Below are positions 8,309 through 17,822 of a stretch of 64,000 bases of DNA, in pieces. The DNA comes from JAWLEV01 sp041685915 (GTDB lineage: Bacteria; Chloroflexota; Anaerolineae; UBA1429): positions 1-64,000 of the forward strand of contig JAWLEV010000003.1 of the NCBI GenBank assembly GCA_041685915.1, read 5' to 3'. The notes below the pieces were generated by a model, which worked only from the letters and a program-made list of their open reading frames with translations, ran no database searches and was not told the origin of the DNA. Position 1 is the stretch's first letter. Each line of letters opens with the position of its first letter. The position numbers and the translations under genes are program-made.

Positions 8309-9505
8309 CTATTCTCGCAAACCCAAGTACCGCACAATGTCTCCGCGATCACCCTCTCCAGCCATGGTCTGTAGATCATCGTATACAGACTCTATCATCG
8401 GCGGCGTGGTATCGCGTCCACCAAGCCCATAGATATAGTTCACGATGTTGAGATCCGAGATCCCCTCAGTGAAGAGCGCAGAGGTGATATCCTCAAACAG
8501 AGGTCCCATTCCACGGAATGTACCAAAGGAGATGGAGCGATCGAGCACAGCCACTGCTTCACAATCCTTGATAGCCTCTACAATCCGCTGTGCGGGGAAG
8601 GGACGATAAACACGAGGTTTTAGAACTCCAGCCTTTATCCCCTTTTCCCGGAGGTCCCGCGCGACAGTGCGTGCCGTACCCGCGCTGGAACTTAGAACGA
8701 TAATAGCATAGTCCGCGTCGTCCATACCATAGGTGTCGACGATGGGTTGGGGGCGCCCTGAGAGCTCTGCATACTCTTCACTGACGGTCTCGATTATTTC
8801 CATAGCATTATTCAGCGCCTCAGTCTGCTGACGCTTATGTTCAAAGTAATAGTCGGTAAAGTCCCATGCTCCCATAGTCTTTGGATTATCGACGTCAAGC
8901 AAATAAACGTCAGGGTCGTAACTCCCAACAAACTCGCTGACCGCCTCGTCTGGCAGAATCCCCACCCTTTCCACACCGTGGCCCGTGATGAAACCATCCT
9001 GACAGCTCATTGCGGGGATGCGAAGGTCATCGTGCTCGGCGATGCGTAGCGCCTTTATGGTGTTATCATATGCCTCCTGTCCTGACTCGGCGTACATTTG
9101 AACCCAGCCGGACTCCCTGGCAGCCATACTATCTGAGTGGTCACAGTGAATATTCAAGGGGCTGGATAGCGAGCGGTTGATGATTGACAGGACGATGGGC
9201 AGCCGCATTCCAGAAGCGATATAGAGCATCTCAAACATCAGAGCTAAGCCATTGGCAGCCGTAGCAGTCATGACGCGGGCCCCGCCAGCCGACGCACCGA
9301 CACAAGCGCTCATGGCGGCGTGCTCACTCTCCACGGGGACGAACTCTGTATGTACAAGGCCGTCAGCGACGTACTCGGAGAATTGCTGTACGACCGGCGT
9401 CTGCGGTGTAATCGGATAGGCGGCTACCACATCCGGATCTATCTGAAGCATTGCCCTGGAGACCGATTCGGCGCCGTCCAAAGGCATGTACGTGCTTTCT
9501 ACCAT
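8309..9505 (-). CDS. porA: Pyruvate:ferredoxin oxidoreductase, alpha subunit
   Basis: A 398-residue subunit with the pyrimidine-binding and transketolase C-terminal-like domains. It contains AAYPITPQTPVVQQ at the N terminus, FVPVESEHAAMSACVG with the Glu that activates TPP, TATAANGLALM, and a C-terminal VLDRSISFG followed by YIYGLGGRDTTP. These are hallmarks of PorA. A GGGAGG site precedes the ATG. It lies 36 bases after porD and 71 bases before porB on the same strand. Confidence 0.9.
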   Translation of the reverse strand: MVESTYMPLDGAESVSRAMLQIDPDVVAAYPITPQTPVVQQFSEYVADGLVHTEFVPVESEHAAMSACVGASAGGARVMTATAANGLALMFEMLYIASGMRLPIVLSIINRSLSSPLNIHCDHSDSMAARESGWVQMYAESGQEAYDNTIKALRIAEHDDLRIPAMSCQDGFITGHGVERVGILPDEAVSEFVGSYDPDVYLLDVDNPKTMGAWDFTDYYFEHKRQQTEALNNAMEIIETVSEEYAELSGRPQPIVDTYGMDDADYAIIVLSSSAGTARTVARDLREKGIKAGVLKPRVYRPFPAQRIVEAIKDCEAVAVLDRSISFGTFRGMGPLFEDITSALFTEGISDLNIVNYIYGLGGRDTTPPMIESVYDDLQTMAGEGDRGDIVRYLGLRE

Positions 9506-9541
9506 GTTGTTTTCCCTCCCAAGAAATATCCGGTTCTACTC

Positions 9542-9892
9542 TTACTCAGAATCTGTTTCCGTGATCATGTGAATAACTGAGCCTTTTTGTTCACCGGTGT
9601 GGGAATGAGGTTCTTTGATACTCACCGGGCACACTTCTGAACAGATACCACAACCCTTGCAATGCTCAAGATCTATTCCCACCATCTTTCCGTCCTCCAC
9701 CATTATGGCAGAGTCGGGACACATGACCCAACACGTCATGCAGTGAACGCACTGTTCCGAGTCCCAAACGGGCCGCATGCTTCGCCAAGAGCCCGTATTA
9801 TACGTCACCGAATTCCCACTATCGTAGATAACCCCGCCCTCATTTGCCTCCCTCCACGTAAGATCCAAACGAGGAGCCGTTTGCTTTGCCAT
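9542..9892 (-). CDS. porD: Pyruvate:ferredoxin oxidoreductase, delta (ferredoxin-like) subunit
   Basis: A 116-residue protein with two [4Fe-4S] motifs: CVHCMTCWVMCP (CxxCxxCxxxCP) and CKGCGICSEVCP. It carries electrons from the TPP centre to external ferredoxin. AGGAGG just upstream of the ATG at 9892 selects that start over the TTG one codon earlier. It sits between porG and porA. Confidence 0.9.
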   Translation of the reverse strand: MAKQTAPRLDLTWREANEGGVIYDSGNSVTYNTGSWRSMRPVWDSEQCVHCMTCWVMCPDSAIMVEDGKMVGIDLEHCKGCGICSEVCPVSIKEPHSHTGEQKGSVIHMITETDSE

Positions 9893-9945
9893 CAATAACC
9901 TCCTACAGATAACCGATATCTAACATTTATGCCAATTCAGTGCAT

Positions 9946-10518
9946 TTATCCCTGTTCACACTCGTCGTGGGCACGCCGCAAGGCGCGTACGTTGGCTTCA
10001 ACGATTTCCTCGCGCAGCCTCTCTCCCAGGGTCTCACGCACCACCTCGATAATGTTGTCGAGTTCCAAAGCGCCCGTTGCTTTGGCGAACACCGAGATCA
10101 TCATGGTGCTGGGAATATCCCGCTTGATCTCTTCCATCGCGATCTCGGACGCGTCAACACACCAGACACTGCCTGCCTGAAAGCCCAACGTTTCGCGAAT
10201 CTCTGCCGGCGTCTGTTCCGCATTTATGATCAGCGTCCCGTCCGGCTTGATGCCCTCTGTTAAATCTACCACGCCGATGAGATTGGGATTTACTACGATG
10301 ACGACGTCGGGCTCCAAGATGGGAGAGTGAACTTCTATAGGTTCATCGCTTATACGCGTGTAGGCTTTGATAGGGGCACCCATGCGTTCCGCCCCATATT
10401 CTGGAAAGGCCTGGAAATACTTGCCCGTATGCATGGCCGCCTCGCCCAAAAGTTCACCCGCCGTCACTACTCCCTGGCCACCGCGCCCATGCCAGCGAAC
10501 TTCGATCATTTGGCTCAT
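9946..10518 (-). CDS. porG: Pyruvate:ferredoxin oxidoreductase, gamma subunit
   Basis: A 190-residue CoA-binding-domain subunit, first gene of the operon. N-terminal EVRWHGRGGQGVVTAGELL is the characteristic start of the gamma domain; YGAERMGAPIKAYTRIS follows. GGAGGT lies before the ATG. The complete gamma-delta-alpha-beta set with short gaps shows a functional four-subunit enzyme rather than the single-chain PFOR of many anaerobes. Confidence 0.9.
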   Translation of the reverse strand: MSQMIEVRWHGRGGQGVVTAGELLGEAAMHTGKYFQAFPEYGAERMGAPIKAYTRISDEPIEVHSPILEPDVVIVVNPNLIGVVDLTEGIKPDGTLIINAEQTPAEIRETLGFQAGSVWCVDASEIAMEEIKRDIPSTMMISVFAKATGALELDNIIEVVRETLGERLREEIVEANVRALRRAHDECEQG

Positions 10519-10630
10519 CCTCGATACCTCCCTCTTGCTTCATAGAAATAGATCACCACATCGTCCATCCAGAGGCGCTGTGTACAAGACATCGCACTCC
10601 AGACTACCTGCCAAATATTATGCATTACCT

Positions 10631-10657
10631 GAGGATCATGATATCATCATGATCCTC
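10631..10657. repeat. Perfect inverted repeat, possible terminator
   Basis: Twelve-base arms (10631-10642 and 10646-10657) around a 3-base loop, followed on the plus strand by CCTTTTCTTTT. Both neighbours (ade upstream, porG downstream) are on the minus strand, where no T-run follows, so its role as terminator for ade is uncertain. Confidence 0.55.
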
Positions 10658-10773
10658 CCTTTTCTTTTCCTGCTTTTAAAGAAGGCGCCCTCCAAGATAC
10701 AGTAGCCCATTCTGCGACTTGCAGCTACCAGCACACTGCTGTGCTACCCGGGAGTCTATACTTTGAGTCAATC

Positions 10774-12492
10774 CTATCTTATCAACTCGAACTCTGCCAC
10801 GTCTACCAGTCCCAAATCCGTCAGTCGAAGTTCGGGAATCACAGGCAGGGCCAGGAATGAAAGGATAGCGAATGGAGCTGGAGGCAAATCGCCCAGGTCG
10901 GCAGCGGCGCTTTCCACTTTTTCATGCCGGGCCACGACTGCCTCTAGTGGCTCGTCGGAAAGCAAGCCACCGATGGGCAATGGAAGAGAAACGAGGATTT
11001 CTCCATTGGCACAAACTACCAGCCCGCCCTGTAGTCTTGCAACCTCCTCAATTGCCCTGAGAAGGTCGGAATCGTTAGTACCCACTGCTATTAGGTTGTG
11101 GGAGTCATGGGCCACAGACGAGGCCAACGCCCCCTTTTCCAAGCCAAATCCCTTAATCAAGCCTGCGCCGACATTGCCACTGGCCTTGTGCCTTTCCACC
11201 ACCACCAGCTTTAGGATATCCCTGTCCACATCGGGCCGCACCGCTCCATCTGTAACCTTTACCTTTTCCTCTCCCTTTTTGGTAACTATTTGCCCGGGGA
11301 CGATTTCGATAACCGGATAGGTTTCCTCGGCAGTTTCCCCGTCTCCCCCAAAAGAAGGAACTTTTAGCGATTCTGTTGTGAGTGACTCGATATGGACAGT
11401 ATCCGCCAACTCTGCGGTAACAGGGGGCAAGGACAGCGAAAATTCGCCCTCGCTGGCTACCAACTTTCCCCGATAAAACACTCTATCTATCTCTAATCGT
11501 GTCAGGTCGCTGATAGTTATAAGATCGGCCATATAACCTGGGGCAATGGCTCCTCTATCATAAAGTCTGAAATATTCGGCAGCATTAATCGTGGCGAGTT
11601 GGATTGCCCGAACCGGATCCAGACCTCTGCTGATGGCCTTTCGTACCACAGCGTCGATATCACCTTCGCAAAGTAGATCGGAACAACTGCGGTCATCGAC
11701 CACAAAGGAGCATCTCCTATATGTGTTGTCAGTGACCAAAGGAAGAAGGGTATCCAGATTCTTCTCTGAAGAGCCTTCCCGAATCATGAGATGCATGCCT
11801 CGCTGCAGTTTTTCCCTTCCTTCTTCTAAGGCAGTGGATTCATGATCGGAGAGGATACCGGCAGCCAGATAGGCGTTCAGTTCTTTACCGCCGAGTCCCG
11901 GTGCATGTCCATCGATAACTTTGCCTCTAGACGCGTCGATTTTGCTCAGAACCCCTTTGTCTCCATTAACTACACCCGGAAAGTTCATGACCTCTCCCAG
12001 GCCAATCATCTTGGGGTAGGTTAAAAGTTCCTTTACTTCCTCAGGACCGATCTGTGCCCCTGATGTCTCCAGATGAGTTGCCGGCACGCATGAAGGAACC
12101 ATAAATAACATATCCAGAGGAAGAGCCTGGGCCCAATCCATGGCAAATTTTAGGCCTTCAAGGCCGCAAACATTGGCAATTTCATGCAGGTCAGTGACCA
12201 CGGTCAAGGTGCCTCTGGGGACGACAGCCTGAGCATACCGCGCCGGATGAAGCATAGAGCTTTCAATATGCGTATGCCCATTAATCAGACCGGGGGCCAA
12301 AAAATCATGCTGCAAATCAATGACCTTCTCGGCTTCGTCATAAGCGCCTATTCCAGCAATCCTGTCGCCACAGATGGCTACGTCGGCCTGCTCTATTTCT
12401 CCGACAAAAGTGTTTACTATCCGACCATTTTTGAGGACCACATCGGCTGCTGTTTCGCCCTTGGCCACAGAGATCAGTTCCTTTAGGCTCAT
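10774..12492 (-). CDS. ade: Adenine deaminase
   Basis: Converts adenine to hypoxanthine and ammonia in purine salvage. At 572 residues it has the usual two-part architecture: an amidohydrolase barrel with NGHTHIESSM (metal-binding HxH), GLGEVMNFPG, DGHAPGL and SDHES, then the C-terminal adenine-deaminase domain containing SSVAHDSHNLIAVG. Motifs and order match Ade. A strong sigma-70-like promoter lies upstream and the gene appears monocistronic. MTA phosphorylase elsewhere in the window (41688) releases adenine, so the two could act in the same salvage route. Confidence 0.92.
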   Translation of the reverse strand: MSLKELISVAKGETAADVVLKNGRIVNTFVGEIEQADVAICGDRIAGIGAYDEAEKVIDLQHDFLAPGLINGHTHIESSMLHPARYAQAVVPRGTLTVVTDLHEIANVCGLEGLKFAMDWAQALPLDMLFMVPSCVPATHLETSGAQIGPEEVKELLTYPKMIGLGEVMNFPGVVNGDKGVLSKIDASRGKVIDGHAPGLGGKELNAYLAAGILSDHESTALEEGREKLQRGMHLMIREGSSEKNLDTLLPLVTDNTYRRCSFVVDDRSCSDLLCEGDIDAVVRKAISRGLDPVRAIQLATINAAEYFRLYDRGAIAPGYMADLITISDLTRLEIDRVFYRGKLVASEGEFSLSLPPVTAELADTVHIESLTTESLKVPSFGGDGETAEETYPVIEIVPGQIVTKKGEEKVKVTDGAVRPDVDRDILKLVVVERHKASGNVGAGLIKGFGLEKGALASSVAHDSHNLIAVGTNDSDLLRAIEEVARLQGGLVVCANGEILVSLPLPIGGLLSDEPLEAVVARHEKVESAAADLGDLPPAPFAILSFLALPVIPELRLTDLGLVDVAEFELIR

Positions 12493-12555
12493 CCCTATCC
12501 TTTCAGAATATACCAGAAAAGAAGCCCATACTTCAGTCCCACAGCCAGCACTCCC

Positions 12556-12585
12556 ATTCTAGCACCTCTTGTTTTGTATTGTCAA
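12556..12585 (-). promoter_or_regulatory. Sigma-70-type promoter for ade
   Basis: Reading the minus strand: TTGACA (12585-12580), 18-base spacer, TAGAAT (12561-12556). It lies 64 bases upstream of the ade start codon. Confidence 0.65.
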
Positions 12586-12617
12586 AGATGAAGAATTACC
12601 TTTTCTGTCCGCTTCGA

Positions 12618-14075
12618 TTATCGATCCTGAACTTTTCTGGGGTAGGGGCGATACCATCCCTCTCGCCCAAATGCTGTCGTCTGGGACAGATCTTTGGTAT
12701 AGACGCGCCGATCGTGGAAAGCGTCATTGAGAGAACGCATCAGGGCCGGTACAAGTTCCATATCAAGTTTTCGGAAGATCTGCGCGTATCGTTCGTCATC
12801 TATCAGGTTGTTTTGCTCTCTGGGATCCTCATGGAGATTGAAAAGCAGTTCTTCCCCCGTAGCGTACTTGGCCAGTCTCCATTCCCCATCGTATATCATC
12901 CAACCTCCTTGAAGGATGCCCATGATATGTTCTCGAGATTCTCGATCCCCGAGATCAAAACCTGGGAGGGGTATAGAGTCCATATAATCGGGAACCTGGC
13001 AGCCCGCAAACCGGAGCATCGTGGCGGTAACATCGGTAAGGGTCACGAGTTCCTGATTCGTCGCCGTGCCATCAGCCCAAGGAAGGTATACGAGGAGAGG
13101 AACATGGCAGCTCGCCTCAAAGAATGTCCCCTTGCCGATCAGATCATGATCTCCCAAATAGTCGCCGTGATCGGAAGAGAAGATGATGATGGTATTATCG
13201 AGCAGATCCTTCTCACGCAGCGCGTCGAGAATCTGTCCCATCTCATAGTCTATTTGCTTAACCAATCCCGCATAGTGTGCGCGAATCCTTTTCTTCTGCG
13301 TCACCGGGAACTCGGTATAGTCGACACCATTCCATGGGCGGCGATTACCTTCGATATTCTGTTGCTGGAGTTGGGGAGCCTGGCCTTCGACTTTGGGGAC
13401 CGGCTCGGGCATATCCCGGGGGTCAAAGGGATCCAGGAACTCTGGCGAGGGATCATAGGGGCAATGGGGACCGGGGAATCCTATCATCATAGCAAAGGGA
13501 CCCTCATCGCCATATTCCCGAATAAAACGACAGGATTCCTGCCCCACAAAATGGTCCACAGAATATTCCCAGGGAATCTTGTTTATGATGGCTCCCTTAT
13601 TCTCAAAATAGCCTTCGTGTTCTTTCCCATGCAGTTTTCTGTAACCGTGGCACCTGAGAAAGTGATAATAGTCATCCCGTATGTGGATCCAGCGTTTATC
13701 CTCCGCGATGACGCGATATTGGAATCCCAGTCGCAGATCCCAGGGATAAAAGTGCATTTTGCCGATTGCTGCTGTATAGTATCCGTTCTGCCTCAATATC
13801 TCCGGCCATGTGGAGATACCACAGTCACGATAGTCGGCACGTAAAAACTGTCCATTGCTCAGAACTCCTGTCCTGGCCGCGTTCATGCCCGTCAAGAGCG
13901 AGACACGTGCGGGAACACAGAGGGGATGTGGCGAATAGGCATTACTGAACAAAACGCCCCTCTCCACAAGACTGTCGATGTGGGGCGTATCGATAAAAGG
14001 AGCATCATAGCAACTCAAAAAGTCGGAGCGCAACTGATCCGGCATGATGAAGACAAGATTCGGTTTTTTAGACAC
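12618..14075 (-). CDS. Sulfatase (formylglycine-dependent, Cys type)
   Basis: A 485-residue cytoplasmic-looking sulfatase (no signal peptide) that would cleave sulfate esters from glycans or similar. The motif CVPARVSLLTG has Cys53 as the residue normally converted to formylglycine (C-x-P-x-R). PDQLRSD supplies N-terminal metal ligands and FSSDHGDYLGDH the late metal site; the C terminus LLFNLHEDPREQNNL is the usual closing segment. The open frame extends to 14363, but GGAGG precedes a GTG at 14075 just before KKPNLVFIMPD, the true fold start. It follows the cNMP/PH protein by 25 bases. A formylglycine-generating enzyme or anSME would be needed from elsewhere in the genome. Confidence 0.88.
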   Translation of the reverse strand: MSKKPNLVFIMPDQLRSDFLSCYDAPFIDTPHIDSLVERGVLFSNAYSPHPLCVPARVSLLTGMNAARTGVLSNGQFLRADYRDCGISTWPEILRQNGYYTAAIGKMHFYPWDLRLGFQYRVIAEDKRWIHIRDDYYHFLRCHGYRKLHGKEHEGYFENKGAIINKIPWEYSVDHFVGQESCRFIREYGDEGPFAMMIGFPGPHCPYDPSPEFLDPFDPRDMPEPVPKVEGQAPQLQQQNIEGNRRPWNGVDYTEFPVTQKKRIRAHYAGLVKQIDYEMGQILDALREKDLLDNTIIIFSSDHGDYLGDHDLIGKGTFFEASCHVPLLVYLPWADGTATNQELVTLTDVTATMLRFAGCQVPDYMDSIPLPGFDLGDRESREHIMGILQGGWMIYDGEWRLAKYATGEELLFNLHEDPREQNNLIDDERYAQIFRKLDMELVPALMRSLNDAFHDRRVYTKDLSQTTAFGREGWYRPYPRKVQDR

Positions 14076-14100
14076 TGCTTTCTCCCTCCTATTGGGGGAC

Positions 14101-15837
14101 TTATTGTTTGGACTCTGGCAAAGGCTCATCTCCTCCCTCCTCTGAGAGGGCTTCCCTTCTTTTGGCATCCCGCAGATCATCATAGACGCTGAACCACTCT
14201 GCCAATTCTGCCTGACGCCTCTGTGCCTCCCTTTCGCGCTGCGCCTCGCGAAAGGCTTCAATGCGCCGAAATATCTCATTTTGCACATCGTGGGGATTTG
14301 GAACTTTGTTGAATGTAAAACTACCTGCACCGGCGGTCTGGATGACGACGTCTCCATAGTCAAAGGCCGCTGCCAAAAAGCTGGGGACCTCTAGACTTAC
14401 ATGTTGGATCATACCCAAACTGGCCTCACGTCGCTCCTCCGATACAAAGAGGGGACGCTTATCAATATCTACGATCCGATCCTCCGTCACGATGTAAAGG
14501 TCATTGCCCCAATCGACCGTGTTCCACCAGAGCAGTCCTACGAGAAACGTGGTGACGGGAACCAACATGAAGGGATAATAGGGATACAACTCTGTAACCA
14601 AAGGTTGTGGGATACCAAAAAAGCCCAGAAGCATCGCCACGCTGACGATGAAGCACCAAAAGAGGGGAGCGACGGTTTCTCGTATAAGGAATATCCAATG
14701 TTTTCTCCACGTGGTGGCTTCTTCTGTCTGCATTCGCGTCCGTGGGATGAGGCCATGCTCTGCGATCCAGGTGAGAAAACGTGTGATCGGTCCAGGTTGC
14801 ACCCTCACCATTGCAGGTCCAGCGGCACGGCTACTATCTTCCAATCCACCTCCCTCAGCCACGGCCTCAGAAGTATCCAGTCCCAGATGACGGGCCAGAG
14901 TATCACGCACAGTTTGCCGCTGCTCGGCATGACGCGTGGCCTGGGCACGGGCCATCTCCTCCCAGATGGCATCCCTCGCCTCCTCGGGGCAGGATATATG
15001 GTCGAAGCGTATGGTGCCGACTTCGGCGGCCGTCTCGATGATCAAGTCCCCATAGTTCAACATCTGCCCCATAAAGTCACGCACGATTCGAAAGTCCTGA
15101 ATCCGCGCCAAGGGCGCAGCGTTCCGCGACTCGTAGAGAAAGGCGACTTGTTCGCGATGGACAACTCTTTGGATGGAAGCGACAAAATAATCATTGCGCC
15201 AATCGACCCAGTGCCAGAGAAAGCTCATTACATAAAAAGCAGATAAGAGGAAAAAGGGGATGAACAGGTTCGGTTTGCCCGCAAGCCACGTCCTCAACCA
15301 CAGCAAGGCCGCAAAGCCGACAAGCACAACCAGGGTGATTATCATCATGGAGCGGACAAACACGGACCAGTGCCTGCGGCTATGATATATAATCACTTCT
15401 CCGGGTCCCAACCATGGATAATGGGGCGCCCGTAGTTTCTCCCGGATGTCCGGCCGGATAGCCAACTGCTGTCGCAGATTCTCGTATTCCGACAGCAACC
15501 TTTCAAATTCGGAGCGCGTCAGCATCCAGATACGCATCTCCGTCTTGGCAGTGACGGTAGCGTCTCGAGGCTCACTTAAAAAGAGGGAGGTAATACCAAA
15601 GTAATCACCGCGTCGCATCATATCGACGGGACGCTGAAGGCCATTTTCATCGACACGATGGACGACCGCCTCGCCGCGGCGGATAAGGAAAAAGACACTC
15701 CCCAGATCCGCCTGGCGTGTTAATACGGTCCCGGCGGGGATCTCGCGCTCTTCGCCCTCGTTGGCAACCAGCGCGAGATGGTGTTCTGAGAGCTGCTGAA
15801 AGAGGGGGACCCTGCAAAGCTCTTCTACTAGGCTCAT
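14101..15837 (-). CDS. Membrane protein with cyclic-nucleotide-binding domain and duplicated PH-like (bPH2) modules
   Basis: About 578 residues. Residues 1-120 form a cNMP-binding (CRP-like sensor) domain: IPAGTVLTRQ, GSVFFLIRRGEAVVH, MRRGDYFG. It is followed by two copies of a module made of a transmembrane hairpin and a PH-like domain: WRNDYFVAS...MLNYGDLIIETAAEVGT and WGNDLYIVT...AFDYGDVVIQTAGAGS. A charged coiled C terminus rich in E, R and Q ends it. It has no DNA-binding domain, so a membrane-bound nucleotide sensor is likely; function unknown. The start at 15837 is the ATG before SLVEEL; an in-frame GTG at 15861 is the alternative because no strong ribosome site is seen. Confidence 0.75.
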   Translation of the reverse strand: MSLVEELCRVPLFQQLSEHHLALVANEGEEREIPAGTVLTRQADLGSVFFLIRRGEAVVHRVDENGLQRPVDMMRRGDYFGITSLFLSEPRDATVTAKTEMRIWMLTRSEFERLLSEYENLRQQLAIRPDIREKLRAPHYPWLGPGEVIIYHSRRHWSVFVRSMMIITLVVLVGFAALLWLRTWLAGKPNLFIPFFLLSAFYVMSFLWHWVDWRNDYFVASIQRVVHREQVAFLYESRNAAPLARIQDFRIVRDFMGQMLNYGDLIIETAAEVGTIRFDHISCPEEARDAIWEEMARAQATRHAEQRQTVRDTLARHLGLDTSEAVAEGGGLEDSSRAAGPAMVRVQPGPITRFLTWIAEHGLIPRTRMQTEEATTWRKHWIFLIRETVAPLFWCFIVSVAMLLGFFGIPQPLVTELYPYYPFMLVPVTTFLVGLLWWNTVDWGNDLYIVTEDRIVDIDKRPLFVSEERREASLGMIQHVSLEVPSFLAAAFDYGDVVIQTAGAGSFTFNKVPNPHDVQNEIFRRIEAFREAQREREAQRRQAELAEWFSVYDDLRDAKRREALSEEGGDEPLPESKQ

Positions 15838-16030
15838 ATGGCATATCTGTTTCCTGTCCACAGCGACGAACCTATTCTAACAGAATATCCTCGTTGTTAC
15901 AACCTGTCCCTCGCATAGGCATCGGTTCCTGCCATCCCCATCTGGCCAATGCGCAGGTTCAAAGAGCCGATTTGTTTGTGAGTGTGAGGCAGGTATGGTA
16001 GAATGCTGGGTGACATATAGAGAGGGAGCC

Positions 16031-17371
16031 ATGAGCACCGAATCTCCGGACGAACTGAGTGCGCGGGAAAAGGAGATACTGGAACTGGTCGCCACGGGGG
16101 CGACGAACCGGCAGATCGCTGCCAAGTTGACCATCAGCATCAACACGGTCAAGACCCATCTCCGCAACGTCTTTACCAAGCTTTCCGTCGAGTCGCGGAC
16201 GGAGGCAGCCTTGTGGGCCGTGAAATATGGTGTGGTTGAGGTCGAACAGGAGAACACCCACTCAACACACGAGGATGATATATCGAAAGAGCCCGTGGAT
16301 TGGGAACTGGAAAGTCAGTGGCCATTGCGAGTGGGCCAGTATCTGGCTTTAGGGATTTCGCTCCTCTTTATCCTTATTGTCACTTTTGGGGCCAAAAAGG
16401 TCCGGGGCACGGATGACCAAGAAAGTCCCTTTGTGGATCTTCCTCGGATGACGGAAAGCGATATTTCTGTGGGCTCCTCTTCGCGGTGGCGGTCAAAGAC
16501 TCAGTTGCCCACACCTCGAGGTCGCTTTGCCCAAACACAGGTGGAAGACAAGATATTTGTCATCAGCGGTTCGGAGGATCAGGGATGGAGCGCGGCAGTC
16601 GAAGTGTATGACGTAACCCGAGATGACTGGGAACGGAAACGTGATAAGCCCACACCCGTGGCCAATGTAGGGGCGGTGGCTATAGATGGTCTGATCTATG
16701 TTCCGGGGGGACTGGATGCATCGGATCGGGTACGGGATATCCTTGAGGTTTATGATCCAGAGGCCGATGCCTGGCATACCTCGACCCCTTTACCAACGCC
16801 TCTATGTGCCTATGCCATCGCACCTTTCGAGGATGGCTTTTATCTTTTTGGCGGCTGGGACGGGGAGATGTATCGCTCGTCCGTGTACTATTACGATGTG
16901 CCTTCCGAGACCTGGCGTGAGGAGGAATCCATGGAGACGGCCAAGGCATTTGCTGCAGCCGCCTTGCTAAAAGATCGCATTTATCTCGTGGGGGGATATG
17001 ACGGTTCCCAGGAATTCGATCTATGTCATTCTTATACCCCCTCCCTCGCTGCGGAGGAAAGCGATCCATGGCAGGAACACGCCCCCATGAGCATCGGGCG
17101 GGCGGGACACGCCATGGCAGCATCTCAAGGAGGACTGTATGTCGTTGGTGGGGGATTGAAAAATACCTTTACATATAACGAACGCTATGATGTAGGAAAC
17201 AATGCTTGGTCCAGCTTTGAAAGTCCCATCACTGATCGCTGGCGCACCTTGGGACTCTCAACCGCCAATTCCAAAGATGGCACGTTTCTCTATGCCATCG
17301 GAGGCTGGAATGGAAAGCATCTAGGTGCTGTGGAAACCTATCAAATATCTTTTCGAGTGTATTTACCATAA
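16031..17371 (+). CDS. Membrane-anchored LuxR-type HTH regulator fused to kelch repeats
   Basis: A 446-residue fusion. Residues 8-65 form a LuxR/GerE HTH (LSAREKEILELVATGATNRQIA, recognition helix near INTVKTHLRNV). Residues 103-120 form one transmembrane helix. From about residue 150 to the end lie five or six kelch repeats (GG-x-D/W patterns such as LFGGWDGEMYRS, LVGGYDGSQEF, AIGGWNGKHLG) that should fold as a beta-propeller outside the membrane. This predicts a one-protein system in which an extracytoplasmic propeller controls a tethered transcription factor; the signal is unknown. The start at 16031 follows GAGGGAGCC; an upstream in-frame ATG at 15995 lacks a ribosome site. It ends in RVYLP. 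Confidence 0.8.
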   Translation: MSTESPDELSAREKEILELVATGATNRQIAAKLTISINTVKTHLRNVFTKLSVESRTEAALWAVKYGVVEVEQENTHSTHEDDISKEPVDWELESQWPLRVGQYLALGISLLFILIVTFGAKKVRGTDDQESPFVDLPRMTESDISVGSSSRWRSKTQLPTPRGRFAQTQVEDKIFVISGSEDQGWSAAVEVYDVTRDDWERKRDKPTPVANVGAVAIDGLIYVPGGLDASDRVRDILEVYDPEADAWHTSTPLPTPLCAYAIAPFEDGFYLFGGWDGEMYRSSVYYYDVPSETWREEESMETAKAFAAAALLKDRIYLVGGYDGSQEFDLCHSYTPSLAAEESDPWQEHAPMSIGRAGHAMAASQGGLYVVGGGLKNTFTYNERYDVGNNAWSSFESPITDRWRTLGLSTANSKDGTFLYAIGGWNGKHLGAVETYQISFRVYLP

Positions 17372-17387
17372 AGGAGAATGGAACGTA

Positions 17388-17822
17388 ATGCCCGGGGACA
17401 ATATCTACAAGGCCGACGCGACCTTGGTTCAGGGGCTACAGTTTGTGGGGCGGGGCGCTCAGTCGGGGATTGCTGTGGTGTTGGACGGCGTGGAAAAGCA
17501 TGGTGGTTTAGAGAGCGGGATACGTCCCATGGAGTGTTTGCTGGTCAGTCTAGCCAGTTGCACCGCTATGGACGTCATATCCATCCTGCGCAAAAAGCGC
17601 CAGGAGGTGACAGGTTTTCGTGTGGAGGTAAAAGGAGTCCGGGCTGAGGAACATCCCAGGCGCTATGAGCGGATCACCCTGCATTATGTTGTCCAGGGCC
17701 ACGACGTGTCGGAGGAAGCCGTGGCCCGTTCCATTGAGTTGTCACAGACAAAGTACTGTGGCGTGACGGCCAGTCTCAAGAGTGAGATCGATTACGAGTA
17801 TACAGTAGAGGCGGGGAACTGA
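17388..17822 (+). CDS. OsmC/Ohr family peroxidase-like protein
   Basis: A 144-residue OsmC-fold protein of the YhfA-like branch. It keeps both conserved cysteines: SLASCTAMD (about residue 64) and KYCGVTASL (about residue 127), the pair that reduces organic hydroperoxides in Ohr/OsmC. AAGGAG lies 11 bases before the chosen ATG. The stop codon shares its last base with the ATG of the lipoamide dehydrogenase gene. Since Ohr-type enzymes are known to be reduced by lipoyl groups and lipoamide dehydrogenase, this coupling suggests a dedicated thiol-peroxidase pair; that is inference. Confidence 0.8.
   Translation: MPGDNIYKADATLVQGLQFVGRGAQSGIAVVLDGVEKHGGLESGIRPMECLLVSLASCTAMDVISILRKKRQEVTGFRVEVKGVRAEEHPRRYERITLHYVVQGHDVSEEAVARSIELSQTKYCGVTASLKSEIDYEYTVEAGN

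Noticed and set aside
12579..13844. 421-codon ORF on + opposite the sulfatase
   Set aside because: Shadow of the sulfatase gene; no ribosome site or domain; the minus frame has all family motifs.
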